A stretch of DNA of 64,000 nucleotides from an uncultured Stenotrophomonas sp. (GTDB lineage Bacteria; Pseudomonadota; Gammaproteobacteria; Xanthomonadales; Xanthomonadaceae): the NCBI RefSeq assembly GCF_913778665.1, contig NZ_CAJYVQ010000012.1, positions 310,001 to 374,000 of the forward strand, read 5' to 3'. Both the position numbers and the translations under genes were made by a program. How positions within the stretch are numbered: position 1 is the stretch's first letter; each line of letters opens with the position of its first letter. Below are positions 41,278-51,737 of this stretch, piece by piece. The notes under the pieces were generated by a model. The model did no database searches and was not told the origin of the DNA. It saw only the letters and a list, made by a program, of their open reading frames with translations.

Positions 41278-41379
41278 TCGCGGCGTCGGCATGGCGTCGG
41301 ATGACCCAACCATCGGCAGATGGGATCGCGTGCACAGACTGTTAAGGTCGGTGTTTTCACGCATCACACAGGTGGAACG

Positions 41380-43896
41380 ATGAGCATGCACATGCGCCGC
41401 AGGCGCCGCTGGACCGGCCTGGTCCTGTCGATGGGACTGCTGGCGGTGGCCCCGCTGGCCTGGGCGGGCGCCCCTCAGCCCGCTCCGGCGCAGGCGCAGG
41501 GCGTCACCGGTTACGAACTGCCTTCGGCCGCGCTGCAGGCGGTGGTCGATGCCCCGCGTGCGCCCTCGTTGTACCTGTCGCCACGCCGCGACGTGGCCGC
41601 GCTGATGCAGATGCCGTCGCTGCCGTCGATCCAGGTGGTGGCGCAGCCGGAACTGAAGCTGGCCGGCCTGCGCATCAACCCGCGCACGTTCTCCGACAGC
41701 CGATTCAGCTTCGGCGAGAAACTGTGGCTGATGAACGTGGCCGACGGCAAGGAACGGCAGATCAGCGGACTGCCGGCCAAGCTGTCGATCGCCAGTATGA
41801 TGTGGTCGCCGGACCAGAAATGGCTGGCTTTCAACCAGGTCGACGCCGGCAGTGGCGCCAATGAACTGTGGCTGGTGGACGTGGCCGGTGGCAGTGCCCG
41901 TCGCTTGGCTGCCGGCCTGAACACGGTGATCGGCAGCGGCTACCAGTGGCTGCCGGACAGCCGCGGGCTGGTGGTGTTCACCCGCCCGGCCAACCTCGGT
42001 GCGGCCCCGGCCGCCGACGGCATTCCGACCGGTCCGGCCGTGCAGCAGACCAGCCAGGGCGGCGGCGTGGTGTCGATCCGTACCTACCAGGACCTGCTGA
42101 AGAACGAGGCCGACGCCCGCCAGTTCGATTACTACGCCACCACCCAGCCGATGGAAGTCGGCCTGGACGGCAGCACCCGCGCGATCGGCGCGGCCGGCAT
42201 CTTCATGGGCTTCTCGGTGTCGCCCGATGGCCGCTTCGTGCTGCGCCAGCCGGTGCAGCGCCCGTATTCCTATGTGGTGCCGGTGAGCAGTTTCCCGCGC
42301 CGCATCGAAGTGATCGACCGTACCAGCGGCAAGCTGGTGCATACCGTGGCCGTGCGCCCGCTGGTGGAAGGCCTGCCGACCGGCAACGACGCTGAAGTGA
42401 CCGGCGTGCGCGATATCAGCTGGCGGGGTGATGCCGATGCCACCCTGGTCTGGGCCGAGGCACAGGACGGTGGTGATCCGAACCGGGAGGCCAAGGTACG
42501 CGATGCGGTGCTGATGCAGGCCGCGCCGTTCGACAAGCCGCCGGTGACCCTGGCCCAGCTCGGCAGTCGCCTGGCCAGCATCAGCTGGGGCCGTGGCGAC
42601 CTGGCGCTGCTGACCGAATCGTGGTGGAAGACCCGCAGGACCAAGACCTGGCTGATCGCTCCGGACAATGCCAACGCCGAAGCGCGCCTGCTGTGGGATC
42701 GCGATGCGCAGGACCGCTACGCCGATCCGGGACGTCCGCTGTTGTCCAGCGACGACCGAGGGCGCTCGCTGCTGCAGACCAGCCCGGATGGCAGCAGCCT
42801 GTACCTGGCCGGTGCCGGTGCTTCGCCGGAGGGCGACCGCCCGTTCGTGGACCGCTTCGACATTGCCAGTGGCAAGGCCACCCGTCTGTTCCACTCGCAG
42901 GCGCCGAGCTACGCCGCGCCGGTGGCACTGCTGGACGACGAGGGCAGCTCGCTGCTGCTGAGCCGTGAAAGCCCGGATGAGCCGGCCAACTTCTACGTGC
43001 AGTCGCTGGCCGATGCCGGTGCCGCACCGCGCGCGCTGACCCATTTCGCCCATCCGCTGCCGCAGCTGAAGGGCGTGCAGAAGGAGCAGATCCGCTACAA
43101 GCGCAAGGATGGCGTCGATCTGACCGCGACCCTGCTGTTGCCGCCGGGCTACGACCCCAAGCGCGACGGTCCGCGGCCGCTCCTGATGTGGGCCTACCCG
43201 GGCGAGTTCAAGAGCGCGGCTGCGGCCAGCCAGGTGACCGATTCGCCGTATCGCTTCAATGCGGTCAGCTACTGGGGCCCGCAGGCGTTCCTGGCCAAGG
43301 GCTACGTGGTGCTGGCCAGCCCGTCGATGCCGATCATCGGCGAGGGCGACAAGGAGCCGAACGACACCTACATCGAACAGCTGGTGGCCAACGCACAGGC
43401 GGCGGTGGATGAAGTGGTGCGGCGTGGCGTGACCGATCGCGACCACATCGCCATCGGTGGCCATTCCTACGGTGCGTTCATGACCGCCAACCTGCTGGCG
43501 CACACCCGCCTGTTCAAGGCCGGCATCGCGCGCAGCGGCGCATACAACCGCACGCTCACCCCGTTCGGTTTCCAGGCCGAGGAGCGTAACTACTGGCAGG
43601 CGCAGGACGTCTACCAGAAGATGGCGCCGTTCAACTACGCCGACAAGATCAAGGATCCGATCCTGTTCATCCACGGCGTGGACGACAACAACTCCGGCAC
43701 GTTCCCGATCCAGAGCGAGCGCATGTTCGCCGCGGTGAAGGGCCTGGGTGGCACCGCGCGGCTGGTGATGCTGCCGAACGAATCGCATGCCTACCGCGCA
43801 CGCGAATCGATCATGACCATGCTGGCCGAGAGCGAGCGCTGGCTGGAGCAGACCATCGGTCCGGCCGAGCAGGGAACGGCGAAGAAGAAGCGCTGA
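41380..43896 (+). CDS. Exported S9 (prolyl oligopeptidase-type) serine peptidase
   Basis: 838 residues. N-terminal signal peptide (RRRRWTGLVLSMGLLAVAPLAWAGA). A beta-propeller spans about 60-560 (SPDQKWLAFNQVDAG, SPDGRFVLRQP, SPDGSSLYLAG). The C-terminal alpha/beta hydrolase has GHSYGAFMTANLL with Ser about 696, GVDDNNSGTFP with Asp about 768 and PNESHAYRAR with His about 803, a complete triad. It resembles bacterial S9 glutamyl endopeptidases and DPP-like enzymes and would act in the periplasm or outside the cell. Divergent from ahcY. A hairpin follows at 43909. Confidence 0.85.
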   Translation: MSMHMRRRRRWTGLVLSMGLLAVAPLAWAGAPQPAPAQAQGVTGYELPSAALQAVVDAPRAPSLYLSPRRDVAALMQMPSLPSIQVVAQPELKLAGLRINPRTFSDSRFSFGEKLWLMNVADGKERQISGLPAKLSIASMMWSPDQKWLAFNQVDAGSGANELWLVDVAGGSARRLAAGLNTVIGSGYQWLPDSRGLVVFTRPANLGAAPAADGIPTGPAVQQTSQGGGVVSIRTYQDLLKNEADARQFDYYATTQPMEVGLDGSTRAIGAAGIFMGFSVSPDGRFVLRQPVQRPYSYVVPVSSFPRRIEVIDRTSGKLVHTVAVRPLVEGLPTGNDAEVTGVRDISWRGDADATLVWAEAQDGGDPNREAKVRDAVLMQAAPFDKPPVTLAQLGSRLASISWGRGDLALLTESWWKTRRTKTWLIAPDNANAEARLLWDRDAQDRYADPGRPLLSSDDRGRSLLQTSPDGSSLYLAGAGASPEGDRPFVDRFDIASGKATRLFHSQAPSYAAPVALLDDEGSSLLLSRESPDEPANFYVQSLADAGAAPRALTHFAHPLPQLKGVQKEQIRYKRKDGVDLTATLLLPPGYDPKRDGPRPLLMWAYPGEFKSAAAASQVTDSPYRFNAVSYWGPQAFLAKGYVVLASPSMPIIGEGDKEPNDTYIEQLVANAQAAVDEVVRRGVTDRDHIAIGGHSYGAFMTANLLAHTRLFKAGIARSGAYNRTLTPFGFQAEERNYWQAQDVYQKMAPFNYADKIKDPILFIHGVDDNNSGTFPIQSERMFAAVKGLGGTARLVMLPNESHAYRARESIMTMLAESERWLEQTIGPAEQGTAKKKR

Positions 43897-43908
43897 TACC
43901 TGCATGAG

Positions 43909-43933
43909 GGCGGCCCCTGCAACGGGGGCCGCC
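43909..43933 (+). terminator. Hairpin after the S9 peptidase gene
   Basis: GGCGGCCCC/GGGGCCGCC stem with no T-run. Confidence 0.45.
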
Positions 43934-43943
43934 ATGACGCGAC

Positions 43944-43965
43944 GGGGTAGCGTCGACTCTACCCC
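43944..43965. repeat. GTAG/CTAC palindrome
   Basis: GGGGTAG/CTACCCC enclosing GTCGAC, a compact SMAG-like form. The region 43966-44119 up to ppc holds no other recognised element. Confidence 0.45.
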
Positions 43966-44119
43966 GCCGGTGTTTCCCGCACGGTGGTTCCAGTCTGTGT
44001 TTCCCCTCCGGTCACATCAGGCGATGCATGCAGATGAAACCATTTTGCATCGCAGCATGGTGCGCAATCTGGTTTAGGCTTGGGGCCTGGATCCGTTGAC
44101 CGAGGCCCGTGCGTCGCCG

Positions 44120-46828
44120 ATGAACGAGTACCGCAGCAGCATCGAATTTGCTTCCCCCGATCTTCCGCTTCGCGATGATGTGCGCCGGCTTGGCGCACTG
44201 GTCGGCGATCTGCTGGTGGAACAGGTCTCGGCCGCCTTCCTCGACGATGTCGAGGACGTGCGCACCCGCGCCATCGCCCGCCGCGAGAATCAGGCCCCGC
44301 TGTCCGAGCTGGCCGAAGGCCTGGCCGGGCGCACGCCGCAGCAGGCCGAGACCATGGTGCGGGCGTTCAGTACCTACTTCCAGGTGGTCAACATCGCCGA
44401 GCGCGTGCATCGGATCCGACGACGTCGCGACTACCAGCGCGCCGGTACCGCAGGGGCACAGCCCGATGGCCTGCAGGACGCGCTGCAGCACCTGAAGGCG
44501 CAGGGCGTAGGCCTGGACGAGCTGGCGCAGTGGTTGCCACGCATCGACATCGAACCGGTGTTCACCGCGCACCCAACCGAGGCGGTGCGCCGCGCGCTGC
44601 TGGAAAAAGAGCAGCTGATGGTGGCCAGCCTGGTGGACAACCTGGATGGCCAGCGCACACCGGGCGAGGCCGCTGCCGATGCCGCGCGCTTCCGCATGGC
44701 GCTGACCGCGTCGTGGCAGACCACCGATTCCTCACCGGTGCGGCCCACCGTGGATGACGAGCGCGAGCACGTCGGCTTCTATCTGGTGCAGGTGCTGTAC
44801 CGGGTGATCCCGGTGCTGTACGAATCGCTGCAGCAGGCGCTGCGCGATACCTACGGCGAAGAACTGCCGCTGCCACGCCTGCTGCGTTTCGGCACGTGGG
44901 TAGGCGGTGACATGGACGGCAATCCTAATGTGGATGCCCACACCATCCGCAACACGCTGGATGCGCAGCGGCAGGCGGTGCTGGGGCGCTACCAGAAGGA
45001 ACTGCTGCAGTTGGCCAGCCTGCTCAGCCAGTCGACCGAGCGGGTGGGCGTCAGTGATGCGCTGCAGGCACGTGTCGCGCATTACCAGCAGCTGCTGCCG
45101 CAGGTGCAGTCGCGCCCGCGCCACGCCGACATGCCGTACCGCCTGCTCAACGACCGCATGCGCGCGCGCCTGCAGGCCACCCTGGATGATGGCGAAGGCA
45201 ACTACGCTGGCCCGGACGAGCTGATCGACGACCTGCAGCTGATCCTCGACAGCCTGCGCGCCAACCGTGGCGAGCACGCCGGTGGCTTTGCCGTGCAGCG
45301 CCTGCTGTGGCGGGTGAGGACTTTCGGCTTCCATCTGGCGCGGCTGGACGTGCGCCAGGAATCGAGCGTGCATGCGCGCGCGCTGGCCGCGGTGCTGGGC
45401 GAGCAGGCATGGCAGGCGCTGGATGCGCTGGGCCGCGCACGGCTGCTGAGCCCGCATGCCAGCGGTGAAACGGCATTGCCCAATGGCAATGACGAGGGCA
45501 ACCAGCGCCTGGATGCGGTGTTCGCTGCACTGGCCGATGCGCGTGCGCGCCATGGCGGCGATGCACTGGGCAGCTACATCATCTCGATGGCGCATGACCG
45601 CAGCGATGTGCTGGCCGTGCTGGCGCTTGCACGACGCGGTGGTCTGGTGGGAGAGGGCGGCACGGTGCCGCTGGACATTGCGCCGCTGTTCGAAACGGTG
45701 GATGACCTCAAGCGTGGCACGGCCACCCTGCGTGACCTGCTGGCCGACCCGGTGTATCGCGCCCATCTGCGTGCGCGTGGCGACGTGCAGATGGTGATGC
45801 TGGGCTATTCGGACAGCAGCAAGGACGGCGGCATCGCCGCGTCACGCTGGGGCCTGCAGCGCGCGCAGGTGGAACTGCTGGAGGTGGCGGCCGAGGCCAG
45901 CATCCGGCTGACCTTTTTCCATGGCCGCGGCGGCTCGATCAGCCGTGGCGGTGGCAAGACCACGCACGCGGTCGATGCGTCGCCGCGCGGCAGCATTGAT
46001 GGTCGGCTCAGGGTGACCGAGCAGGGCGAGGTGATCCATCGCAAGTACGGCATCCGCGCCCTGGCCCTGCGTTCTTTGGAACAGGCCACCGGTGCGGTGC
46101 TGCGTGCCAGCCTGCGCCCGCGCGCCGCCGAGCCGCGGGAGGACGATTGGCGTCCGGTGATGGATGTGGTGTCCGCTGCCAGCAGCGAGGTCTACCGTGG
46201 CTTCGTCGGCCAGGCCGGCTTCATGGACTACTTCCGCACCGCCACGCCGATCGACGTGATCGAACGGATGACGCTGGGCTCGCGGCCATCGCGTCGGCTT
46301 GGCCAGGACGCGGCCCTGGGCAACCTGCGTGCGATTCCCTGGGTATTTGCCTGGAGCCAGGCGCGTGCGGTCATCCCCGGCTGGTACGGTGTGGGCAGTG
46401 GCCTGCAGGCGGCAGTTGAGGCCGGCCACGAACAGACCTTACGCGATATGGCGCGTGACTGGCCGTTCTTCCGTACATTCCTGGACGACATTGCGATGGT
46501 GCTGTCCAAGGGCGATATCACCATCGCCGAACAGTTTTCGAAGCTGTCGGGCGAACTGCACGGGCGTTTCTTCCCGCAAGTACAGCGCGAGCTGGAACTG
46601 ACCCGGCACTGGTTGCTGGCGTTGATGGACCAGAAGACACTGCTGGACCACGACGCGCGGCTGGCGCTGTCGATCCGCCTGCGCAATCCCTACGTCGATC
46701 CGATCAGCGTGCTGCAGGTGGACCTGCTACAGCGCTGGCGGGCCAGCGGGCGCGAAGACGAGGACCTGCTGCGCGCGCTGGTGGCGTGCGTGAACGGCGT
46801 TTCGCAGGGCGTGCAGAACACGGGGTGA
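44120..46828 (+). CDS. ppc: Phosphoenolpyruvate carboxylase
   Basis: 902 residues from ATG 44120. [15 protein letters not shown] carries the catalytic His; [24 protein letters not shown] and [16 protein letters not shown] form the PEP and bicarbonate site; the C-terminus ends [10 protein letters not shown], the conserved terminal residue Gly. It makes oxaloacetate to refill the citric acid cycle. A TTG at 44096 in frame is an alternative start adding eight residues. Confidence 0.95.
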   Translation: MNEYRSSIEFASPDLPLRDDVRRLGALVGDLLVEQVSAAFLDDVEDVRTRAIARRENQAPLSELAEGLAGRTPQQAETMVRAFSTYFQVVNIAERVHRIRRRRDYQRAGTAGAQPDGLQDALQHLKAQGVGLDELAQWLPRIDIEPVFTAHPTEAVRRALLEKEQLMVASLVDNLDGQRTPGEAAADAARFRMALTASWQTTDSSPVRPTVDDEREHVGFYLVQVLYRVIPVLYESLQQALRDTYGEELPLPRLLRFGTWVGGDMDGNPNVDAHTIRNTLDAQRQAVLGRYQKELLQLASLLSQSTERVGVSDALQARVAHYQQLLPQVQSRPRHADMPYRLLNDRMRARLQATLDDGEGNYAGPDELIDDLQLILDSLRANRGEHAGGFAVQRLLWRVRTFGFHLARLDVRQESSVHARALAAVLGEQAWQALDALGRARLLSPHASGETALPNGNDEGNQRLDAVFAALADARARHGGDALGSYIISMAHDRSDVLAVLALARRGGLVGEGGTVPLDIAPLFETVDDLKRGTATLRDLLADPVYRAHLRARGDVQMVMLGYSDSSKDGGIAASRWGLQRAQVELLEVAAEASIRLTFFHGRGGSISRGGGKTTHAVDASPRGSIDGRLRVTEQGEVIHRKYGIRALALRSLEQATGAVLRASLRPRAAEPREDDWRPVMDVVSAASSEVYRGFVGQAGFMDYFRTATPIDVIERMTLGSRPSRRLGQDAALGNLRAIPWVFAWSQARAVIPGWYGVGSGLQAAVEAGHEQTLRDMARDWPFFRTFLDDIAMVLSKGDITIAEQFSKLSGELHGRFFPQVQRELELTRHWLLALMDQKTLLDHDARLALSIRLRNPYVDPISVLQVDLLQRWRASGREDEDLLRALVACVNGVSQGVQNTG

Positions 46829-46837
46829 CCCGCATCC

Positions 46838-46856
46838 GCCGGGCATGACCCGGCGC
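46838..46856. repeat. SMAG-type stem-loop
   Basis: CGCCGGG-CATGA-CCCGGCG just after the ppc stop, followed by a second weak stem (GTGCGG/CCGCAC) near 46875-46890. Confidence 0.5.
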
Positions 46857-46895
46857 CACCTGCCTCGGTGGGTGCGGAGCTTGCCCCGCACGCCC

Positions 46896-47402
46896 TCATT
46901 CCTCCGGCGAAGGCGGGTTCGACGCCAGCAGTTCCAGATGCCGCTGCTCCATTTCCTGGCGCAGCTGGCGGCGGATCTGTGCGGCGGCCTGGCGGCGCTT
47001 CTCGTCGGAGGTGGCCGGTTGCAGCGGCGGTACCGGCGTCGGCCGGCCTTCTTCGTCCACCGCCACCATCGTGAAGAAGCAGCTGTTGGCGTGGCGCACG
47101 CTGCGCTTGAGGATGTCCTCGGCCACCACCTTGATGCCGATCTCCATCGACGAGGTGCCGGTGTAGTTCACCGAGGCCAGGAAGGTGACCAGCTCGCCCA
47201 CCGCGATCGGCTGGCGGAACATCACCTGGTCCACCGACAGGGTGACCACGTAGCTGCCGGCATAGCGGCTGGCGCAGGCATACGCCACCTGGTCGAGCAG
47301 GCGCAGCACGGCGCCGCCATGGACCTTGCCGGAGAAATTGGCCATGTCCGGCGACATCAGCACGGTCATGGACAGCTGGTGGGATTTGAGTTCGGTCGAC
47401 AT
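46896..47402 (-). CDS. Hotdog-fold acyl-CoA thioesterase
   Basis: 168 residues. A single hotdog domain with MANFSGKVHGGAVLRLLDQVAYACASRYAG, the DxV site SVDQVMF and TGTSSMEIGIKVVAEDI. This is the YciA/BFIT-like acyl-CoA thioesterase type that hydrolyses medium- or long-chain acyl-CoA. The C-terminal tail is charged and coiled-coil-like (DEKRRQAAAQIRRQL). ATG 47402 chosen because MSTELKSHQLSMTVLM is the family start. Confidence 0.85.
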   Translation of the reverse strand: MSTELKSHQLSMTVLMSPDMANFSGKVHGGAVLRLLDQVAYACASRYAGSYVVTLSVDQVMFRQPIAVGELVTFLASVNYTGTSSMEIGIKVVAEDILKRSVRHANSCFFTMVAVDEEGRPTPVPPLQPATSDEKRRQAAAQIRRQLRQEMEQRHLELLASNPPSPEE

Positions 47403-47433
47403 GCGCCGATTGTATCGGGCGCGCAACGCCCTT

Positions 47434-47501
47434 GTAGAGTCGAGCCACGCTCGACTGCTTCTGGCGCGGACAAGAGAAAGCCGAGCATGGCTCGGCTCTA
47501 C
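47434..47501. repeat. SMAG inverted dimer
   Basis: GTAG at 47434 with GTCGAGC-CAC-GCTCGAC stem, then AGCCGAGC-ATG-GCTCGGCT ending in CTAC at 47501. It lies between the thioesterase and metK. Confidence 0.8.
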
Positions 47502-47508
47502 AGAAAGC

Positions 47509-47534
47509 AGAAGGGCCGCTTTCGCGGCCCTTCT
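47509..47534 (-). terminator. metK terminator
   Basis: AGAAGGGCCGC-GAAA-GCGGCCCTTCT on the minus strand followed by GCTTTC. Confidence 0.75.
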
Positions 47535-47561
47535 TCAACGTCAACCGACCAACAGTCGGCT

Positions 47562-48773
47562 TTACTTCAGCTTCGCATCGGCGCGCAAGGCGGCAGCGCG
47601 GTCGGTCTTCTCCCAGGAGAAGGCCGTGGCGCTGACGGTCTCGCCTTCGCCGTTGAGGTAGCTGAACTCCTTCGGCTTGCGGCCGAAGTGGCCGTAGGCC
47701 GCGGTCTGCTGGTACATCGGGTGGATCAGGTCCAGCATCTTGATGATGCCGTACGGGCGCAGGTCGAAGTGCTTGCGGATCAGCTTCTCGATCTTGTCGT
47801 CGCTGATCTTGCCGGTGCCGAAGGTGGTGACCGAGATCGAGGTCGGCTCAGCCACGCCGATGGCGTAGGAAACCTGCACTTCGCAACGGTCGGCCAGGCC
47901 AGCGGCGACCACGTTCTTGGCGACGTAGCGGGCCGCGTAGGCCGCCGAACGGTCAACCTTGGACGGATCCTTGCCGGAGAACGCACCACCACCGTGACGG
48001 GCCCAGCCGCCGTAAGTGTCGACGATGATCTTGCGGCCGGTCAGGCCGCAGTCGCCCACCGGGCCGCCGATCTCGAACTTGCCGGTCGGGTTGATATGGA
48101 ACTTGGTGCCCTTGTGCAGCCACTTGGCCGGCAGCACCGGCTTGATGATCTCTTCGCGGACGGCCTCGATGAGGTCCTTCTGCTTGATGCCCGGAGCGTG
48201 CTGGGTCGACAGCACCACCGCATCGATGGCCGAGACTTCGCCGTTTTCATAGCGCAGGGTGACCTGGCTCTTGGCGTCGGGGCGCAGCCACGACAGCGGC
48301 GAGTTGCGCTTCTTGCGGATCTTGGCCTGCTGCTCGACCAGGCGGTGCGACAGGTGGATCGCGGCCGGCATGTAGCTGTCGGTCTCGTTGGTGGCATAGC
48401 CGAACATCAGGCCCTGGTCGCCAGCGCCCATTTCTTCCGGCTTCTTGCGGTCCACGCCCTGGGCGATGTGCGGCGACTGCTTGCCGATCAGGTTCAGCAC
48501 GCCGCAGGTGGCGCCGTCGAAGCCGACGTCGGAGCTGTCGTAGCCGATGTCCGTGATGACCTTGCGGGTCAACGCTTCCAGGTCGATCCAGGCGCTGGTG
48601 GTGATTTCACCGGCGACGATGGCGACACCGGTCTTGACCATGGTCTCGCAGGCCACGCGGGCGCGCTGGTCCTGGGTCAGGATCGCGTCCAGCACCGCAT
48701 CGGAGATCTGGTCGGCAACCTTGTCCGGATGGCCTTCGGAGACCGACTCGGAGGTGAAGAGATAGCTGGACAT
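47562..48773 (-). CDS. metK: S-adenosylmethionine synthetase
   Basis: 403 residues from ATG 48773. [22 protein letters not shown] holds the ATP-contact His and Asp; [12 protein letters not shown] and [19 protein letters not shown] are the two family signatures. It makes AdoMet from methionine and ATP, the methyl donor for RsmI, RsmH and the methyltransferase in this window. The 332-nt region upstream contains a TATCAT -10 candidate and a perfect palindrome, but no known SAM riboswitch class was recognised. Confidence 0.97.
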   Translation of the reverse strand: MSSYLFTSESVSEGHPDKVADQISDAVLDAILTQDQRARVACETMVKTGVAIVAGEITTSAWIDLEALTRKVITDIGYDSSDVGFDGATCGVLNLIGKQSPHIAQGVDRKKPEEMGAGDQGLMFGYATNETDSYMPAAIHLSHRLVEQQAKIRKKRNSPLSWLRPDAKSQVTLRYENGEVSAIDAVVLSTQHAPGIKQKDLIEAVREEIIKPVLPAKWLHKGTKFHINPTGKFEIGGPVGDCGLTGRKIIVDTYGGWARHGGGAFSGKDPSKVDRSAAYAARYVAKNVVAAGLADRCEVQVSYAIGVAEPTSISVTTFGTGKISDDKIEKLIRKHFDLRPYGIIKMLDLIHPMYQQTAAYGHFGRKPKEFSYLNGEGETVSATAFSWEKTDRAAALRADAKLK

Positions 48774-49105
48774 CAGGCGTAATATCCCTTGATTCGGATG
48801 GAAAGATGGGCGCGCATGATACACGGGGTGCGCCGCCTGTGCATTGTGAACCGGTACCGGTTGCCGGTGGTTAAGCCCGCGTAGGCCCGGTAGGGGCCGT
48901 CCTGCCGGGATTGGGGCCCAGCCTTGAGGCCCAGTGTTCCACCAGCGTGACAACCAGCCAGGCTGCCGCGGTCCTCAACTGCGCGGGCGTCAGGGTCCCA
49001 TGGCTGCCGGGCCGTCATCGTTCTGCCCCAAAACCGCCATCTTGCTGCCGCCTGCCGGGCGCAGGCTGTCGGCCAATCTGGCCGCCGGGCATGAGTGGAA
49101 CCGCC
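48774..49105. other. Divergent intergenic region metK / OlsF-like gene
   Basis: No gene. It contains TATCAT at 48816-48821 (minus strand), a possible metK -10, and the perfect 14-bp palindrome AACCGGTACCGGTT at 48849-48862. Confidence 0.5.
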
Positions 49106-50821
49106 ATGCAGGAACTTGAACAGCGTCTCCAGCAACGCTTCCCCGATTGGTTCCATGGCCGCCGTGGCCAACTGGCACGGCCGCTGCTGCGCAGCGTCGG
49201 TCGTTGGTCGCGATTGGACCAGATCGACGCCTTCCTGCAGCGCAGTGCAGGTTTGCGCGGATTCGGCTTCGTCGCGGCCGGGCTGGAGTTCATTGACGGC
49301 CGGTACCAAGTGGACTCGGCCGCGCTGGCCAAGATTCCAGCCAGCGGTCGCCTGCTGATCGTTGCCAATCACCCTTCCGGGGCGCTGGATGCGCTGGCCC
49401 TGCTGGACGCCGTCGGCCGCATCCGACGCGATGTGCGGATCGTGGCCAACGACCTGTTGGGGGCGATCGCGCCACTGCAGGACCTGCTGCTGCCGGTGCG
49501 CATTCTCGGCGGCAAGGCCCAGCGTGGCAGCCTGCATGCCGTGGAGGAGGCGCTCGCGGCCGAGCAGTGCGTGATCGTGTTCCCGGCCGGTGAGGTCTCG
49601 CGGCTGTCGCTGCGCGGCATCCGCGACGGTCGCTGGCAGCGCGGCTTCGTGCGCTTCGCCCGTGCCGCCGGTGCACCGGTGCTGCCGGTGCGCGTGGAAG
49701 CACGCAATTCCGCGCTTTTCTACGGCGCCTCGACCCTGTTCAAGCCGGCCGGCACCGCGCTGCTGGCGCGCGAGATGTTCACCCGCCGTGGTCGCCCGTT
49801 GCGCTTGTGCATCGGTGAGCCGATGCAGCTGGGCAAGGGCGGCGATCCCGGTGCCCAGCTGCTGGCCGTGCGCCGCGCGCTGTATGCGCTCGGCCGCAAT
49901 GGCGCGGCGGGTGATGCCACCGCCTTTGCAGGCCCCGAGCCGCTGGCGTCCCCTGTGCCGCCTTCGCAGGTCGCCGCCGGCATCGCCGCCGCCACCCAGC
50001 TCGGCCAGACCGCCGACGGCAAGCAGATCCTGCTGGCCACCTGCACCGCCGATTCGCCGCTGCTGCTGGAACTGGGCCGCCTGCGTGAACTGACCTTCCG
50101 CCAAGTGGGCGAGGGCACCGGCCGCAGCCGCGATCTGGACGACTTCGATCCGCAGTACGAGCACATCGTGATCTGGGACGCCGCCGCGCAGCGCATCGCC
50201 GGCGCCTACCGGATCATGCGCGGCGCCCAGGCACTGGCCCGGCACGGCCTGTCCGGGCTTTACAGCGCATCGTTGTTCCGCTATTCCGACGACGCCATCA
50301 CCCACATCGCCGAAGGCCTGGAACTGGGCCGCAGCTTCGTGGTGCCCGACTACTGGGGCAGCCGCAGCCTGGACTACCTGTGGCAGGGCATCGGTGCCTA
50401 CCTCCAGTGCCGGCCGGGCATCCGCTACCTGTTCGGTGCGGTGTCGATCAGCGCTGCGCTGCCGCGCGATGCACGCGAGCAGCTGGTGGCGTACTACCAG
50501 CGCTATTACGGCGGTACAGCCGGGCTGGCCGAATCGAACCGGCCGTTCAAGTACTTCGCCGCGCCGCCCAGTTTCGGCGAACTGGATGCGGGCGCCGCGT
50601 TCGACGTGCTGAAAGCCAACCTGGCTGCGCTCGGCACCGGCGTGCCGACGCTGTACCGCCAGTACATCGATCTGTGCGAACCCGGCGGTGCACGCTTCCT
50701 CGCCTTCGGTGTCGACCCGGACTTCAGCGATTCGATCGACGGCCTGATCGAGGTGGACCTGGGTGCGATCCGGCCGAACAAGCGAAAACGCTATCTGCGC
50801 GACGCGGGGACGCCGGCATGA
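49106..50821 (+). CDS. OlsF-like bifunctional acyltransferase (PlsC-like + OlsB/GNAT-like)
   Basis: 571 residues. The N-terminal half (about 1-300) is a PlsC-family acyltransferase: VANHPSGALDALALLDAVG (the NHx4D-type motif seen here as NHPSGALD), IVFPAGEVSRLSL and PVRVEARN. The C-terminal half (about 320-571) is an OlsB/hemolysin-type GNAT domain: LRELTFRQVGEGTGRSRDLDDFDP and YRIMRGAQALARHG, with LELGRSFVVPDYWGSRSLDYL. This two-domain layout matches OlsF, which alone makes ornithine lipids. It might make another N-acyl amino-acid lipid. Overlaps the metallophosphoesterase gene by 4 nt. Confidence 0.8.
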   Translation: MQELEQRLQQRFPDWFHGRRGQLARPLLRSVGRWSRLDQIDAFLQRSAGLRGFGFVAAGLEFIDGRYQVDSAALAKIPASGRLLIVANHPSGALDALALLDAVGRIRRDVRIVANDLLGAIAPLQDLLLPVRILGGKAQRGSLHAVEEALAAEQCVIVFPAGEVSRLSLRGIRDGRWQRGFVRFARAAGAPVLPVRVEARNSALFYGASTLFKPAGTALLAREMFTRRGRPLRLCIGEPMQLGKGGDPGAQLLAVRRALYALGRNGAAGDATAFAGPEPLASPVPPSQVAAGIAAATQLGQTADGKQILLATCTADSPLLLELGRLRELTFRQVGEGTGRSRDLDDFDPQYEHIVIWDAAAQRIAGAYRIMRGAQALARHGLSGLYSASLFRYSDDAITHIAEGLELGRSFVVPDYWGSRSLDYLWQGIGAYLQCRPGIRYLFGAVSISAALPRDAREQLVAYYQRYYGGTAGLAESNRPFKYFAAPPSFGELDAGAAFDVLKANLAALGTGVPTLYRQYIDLCEPGGARFLAFGVDPDFSDSIDGLIEVDLGAIRPNKRKRYLRDAGTPA

Positions 50822-51618
50822 GCACGCTGGCGAACCTGTCGCCGCACCGGCGCGCAGTGTTCGTCTCTGACGTGCACCTGGGCTCGCGCCACTGCCATGC
50901 CATCGAACTGGCACGGTTTCTCTCGCAGCTGCGCTGTGAACGGCTGTACCTGGTCGGCGACATCATCGACCTGTGGTGGATGGCGCATCGCCGCGCCAAC
51001 TGGCGGCAGTCGCACAGCGAAGTCATCCAGGCCCTGCACACGCTGCGCCGTGCCGGCACCGAGATCATCTACATTCCGGGCAACCACGATGCCTCGCTGC
51101 GCCAGGTCTGCGGACTGATGCTGCCGGCGATGCAGGTGCGCCGTCGTGCCATCCACGTGACCGCCGACGGCCGCCGCCTGCTGGTCGCGCACGGCGACGA
51201 CTACGACGGCGTGACCCACTTCGGTGGCCTGCAGGAAAGGTTCGGTGACTGGTTGTACTACCGCATCCTCACCGGCAACCAGGCATTGAACGCGGTGCGC
51301 CGCCAGCTCGGCATGCGCTACTGGTCGCTGTCGGAGTTCCTGAAGAAGCGCAGCGGTGCGGCCGAGCGTTACATCGGGCGCTTCGTGCAGGCCGGCCTGG
51401 ATGACGTGCGCCGGCGCGGCCTGGACGGCATTGTCTGCGGGCATATCCACCGCGCCGCGCTGGTCGAACGTGATGGCCTGGTCTACGCCAACGATGGTGA
51501 CTGGGTGGAAAGCCTGACCGCGCTGGTCGAAGACCACGACGGCGCGCTGCGCCTGCTGGACCACAACGGCCAGACGCTGGCGGAGCTGCCGGGCGCGCGC
51601 CTGTCGCAGGCGGCGTAA
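50818..51618 (+). CDS. LpxH-like metallophosphoesterase (UDP-2,3-diacylglucosamine diphosphatase family)
   Basis: 266 residues. The calcineurin-like metal motifs are complete: FVSDVHLGSRHCH, VGDIIDLWW, IPGNHDASL, VAHGDDYDGV and GIVCGHIHRA. It belongs to COG2908, related to LpxH of lipid A synthesis, but LpxH paralogues of this type occur beside lipid-modifying genes and may act on other lipids. Overlap with the OlsF-like gene by 4 nt suggests a common pathway. I leave the symbol empty because the true LpxH may be elsewhere. Confidence 0.8.
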   Translation: MSTLANLSPHRRAVFVSDVHLGSRHCHAIELARFLSQLRCERLYLVGDIIDLWWMAHRRANWRQSHSEVIQALHTLRRAGTEIIYIPGNHDASLRQVCGLMLPAMQVRRRAIHVTADGRRLLVAHGDDYDGVTHFGGLQERFGDWLYYRILTGNQALNAVRRQLGMRYWSLSEFLKKRSGAAERYIGRFVQAGLDDVRRRGLDGIVCGHIHRAALVERDGLVYANDGDWVESLTALVEDHDGALRLLDHNGQTLAELPGARLSQAA

Positions 51619-51635
51619 CCCGCGTCTGTCCTGTT

Positions 51636-51705
51636 GTGGAGCCGAGCCCATGCTCGGCTGCTGTTACACGCAACGAAGAGCAGCCGAGCATGGGCTCGGC
51701 TCTAC
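51636..51705. repeat. SMAG inverted dimer
   Basis: AGCCGAGC-CCAT-GCTCGGCT with GTGG in place of GTAG, then AGCCGAGC-ATGG-GCTCGGCT ending in CTAC (51702-51705). Confidence 0.75.
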
Positions 51706-51737
51706 ATGCACCGCCCGCAAGCCGCTAGCATCGGGCC

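Noticed and set aside
48774-49105. SAM riboswitch upstream of metK
   Set aside because: None of the conserved cores of SAM-I, SAM-II or SAM/SAH elements could be found in the leader.
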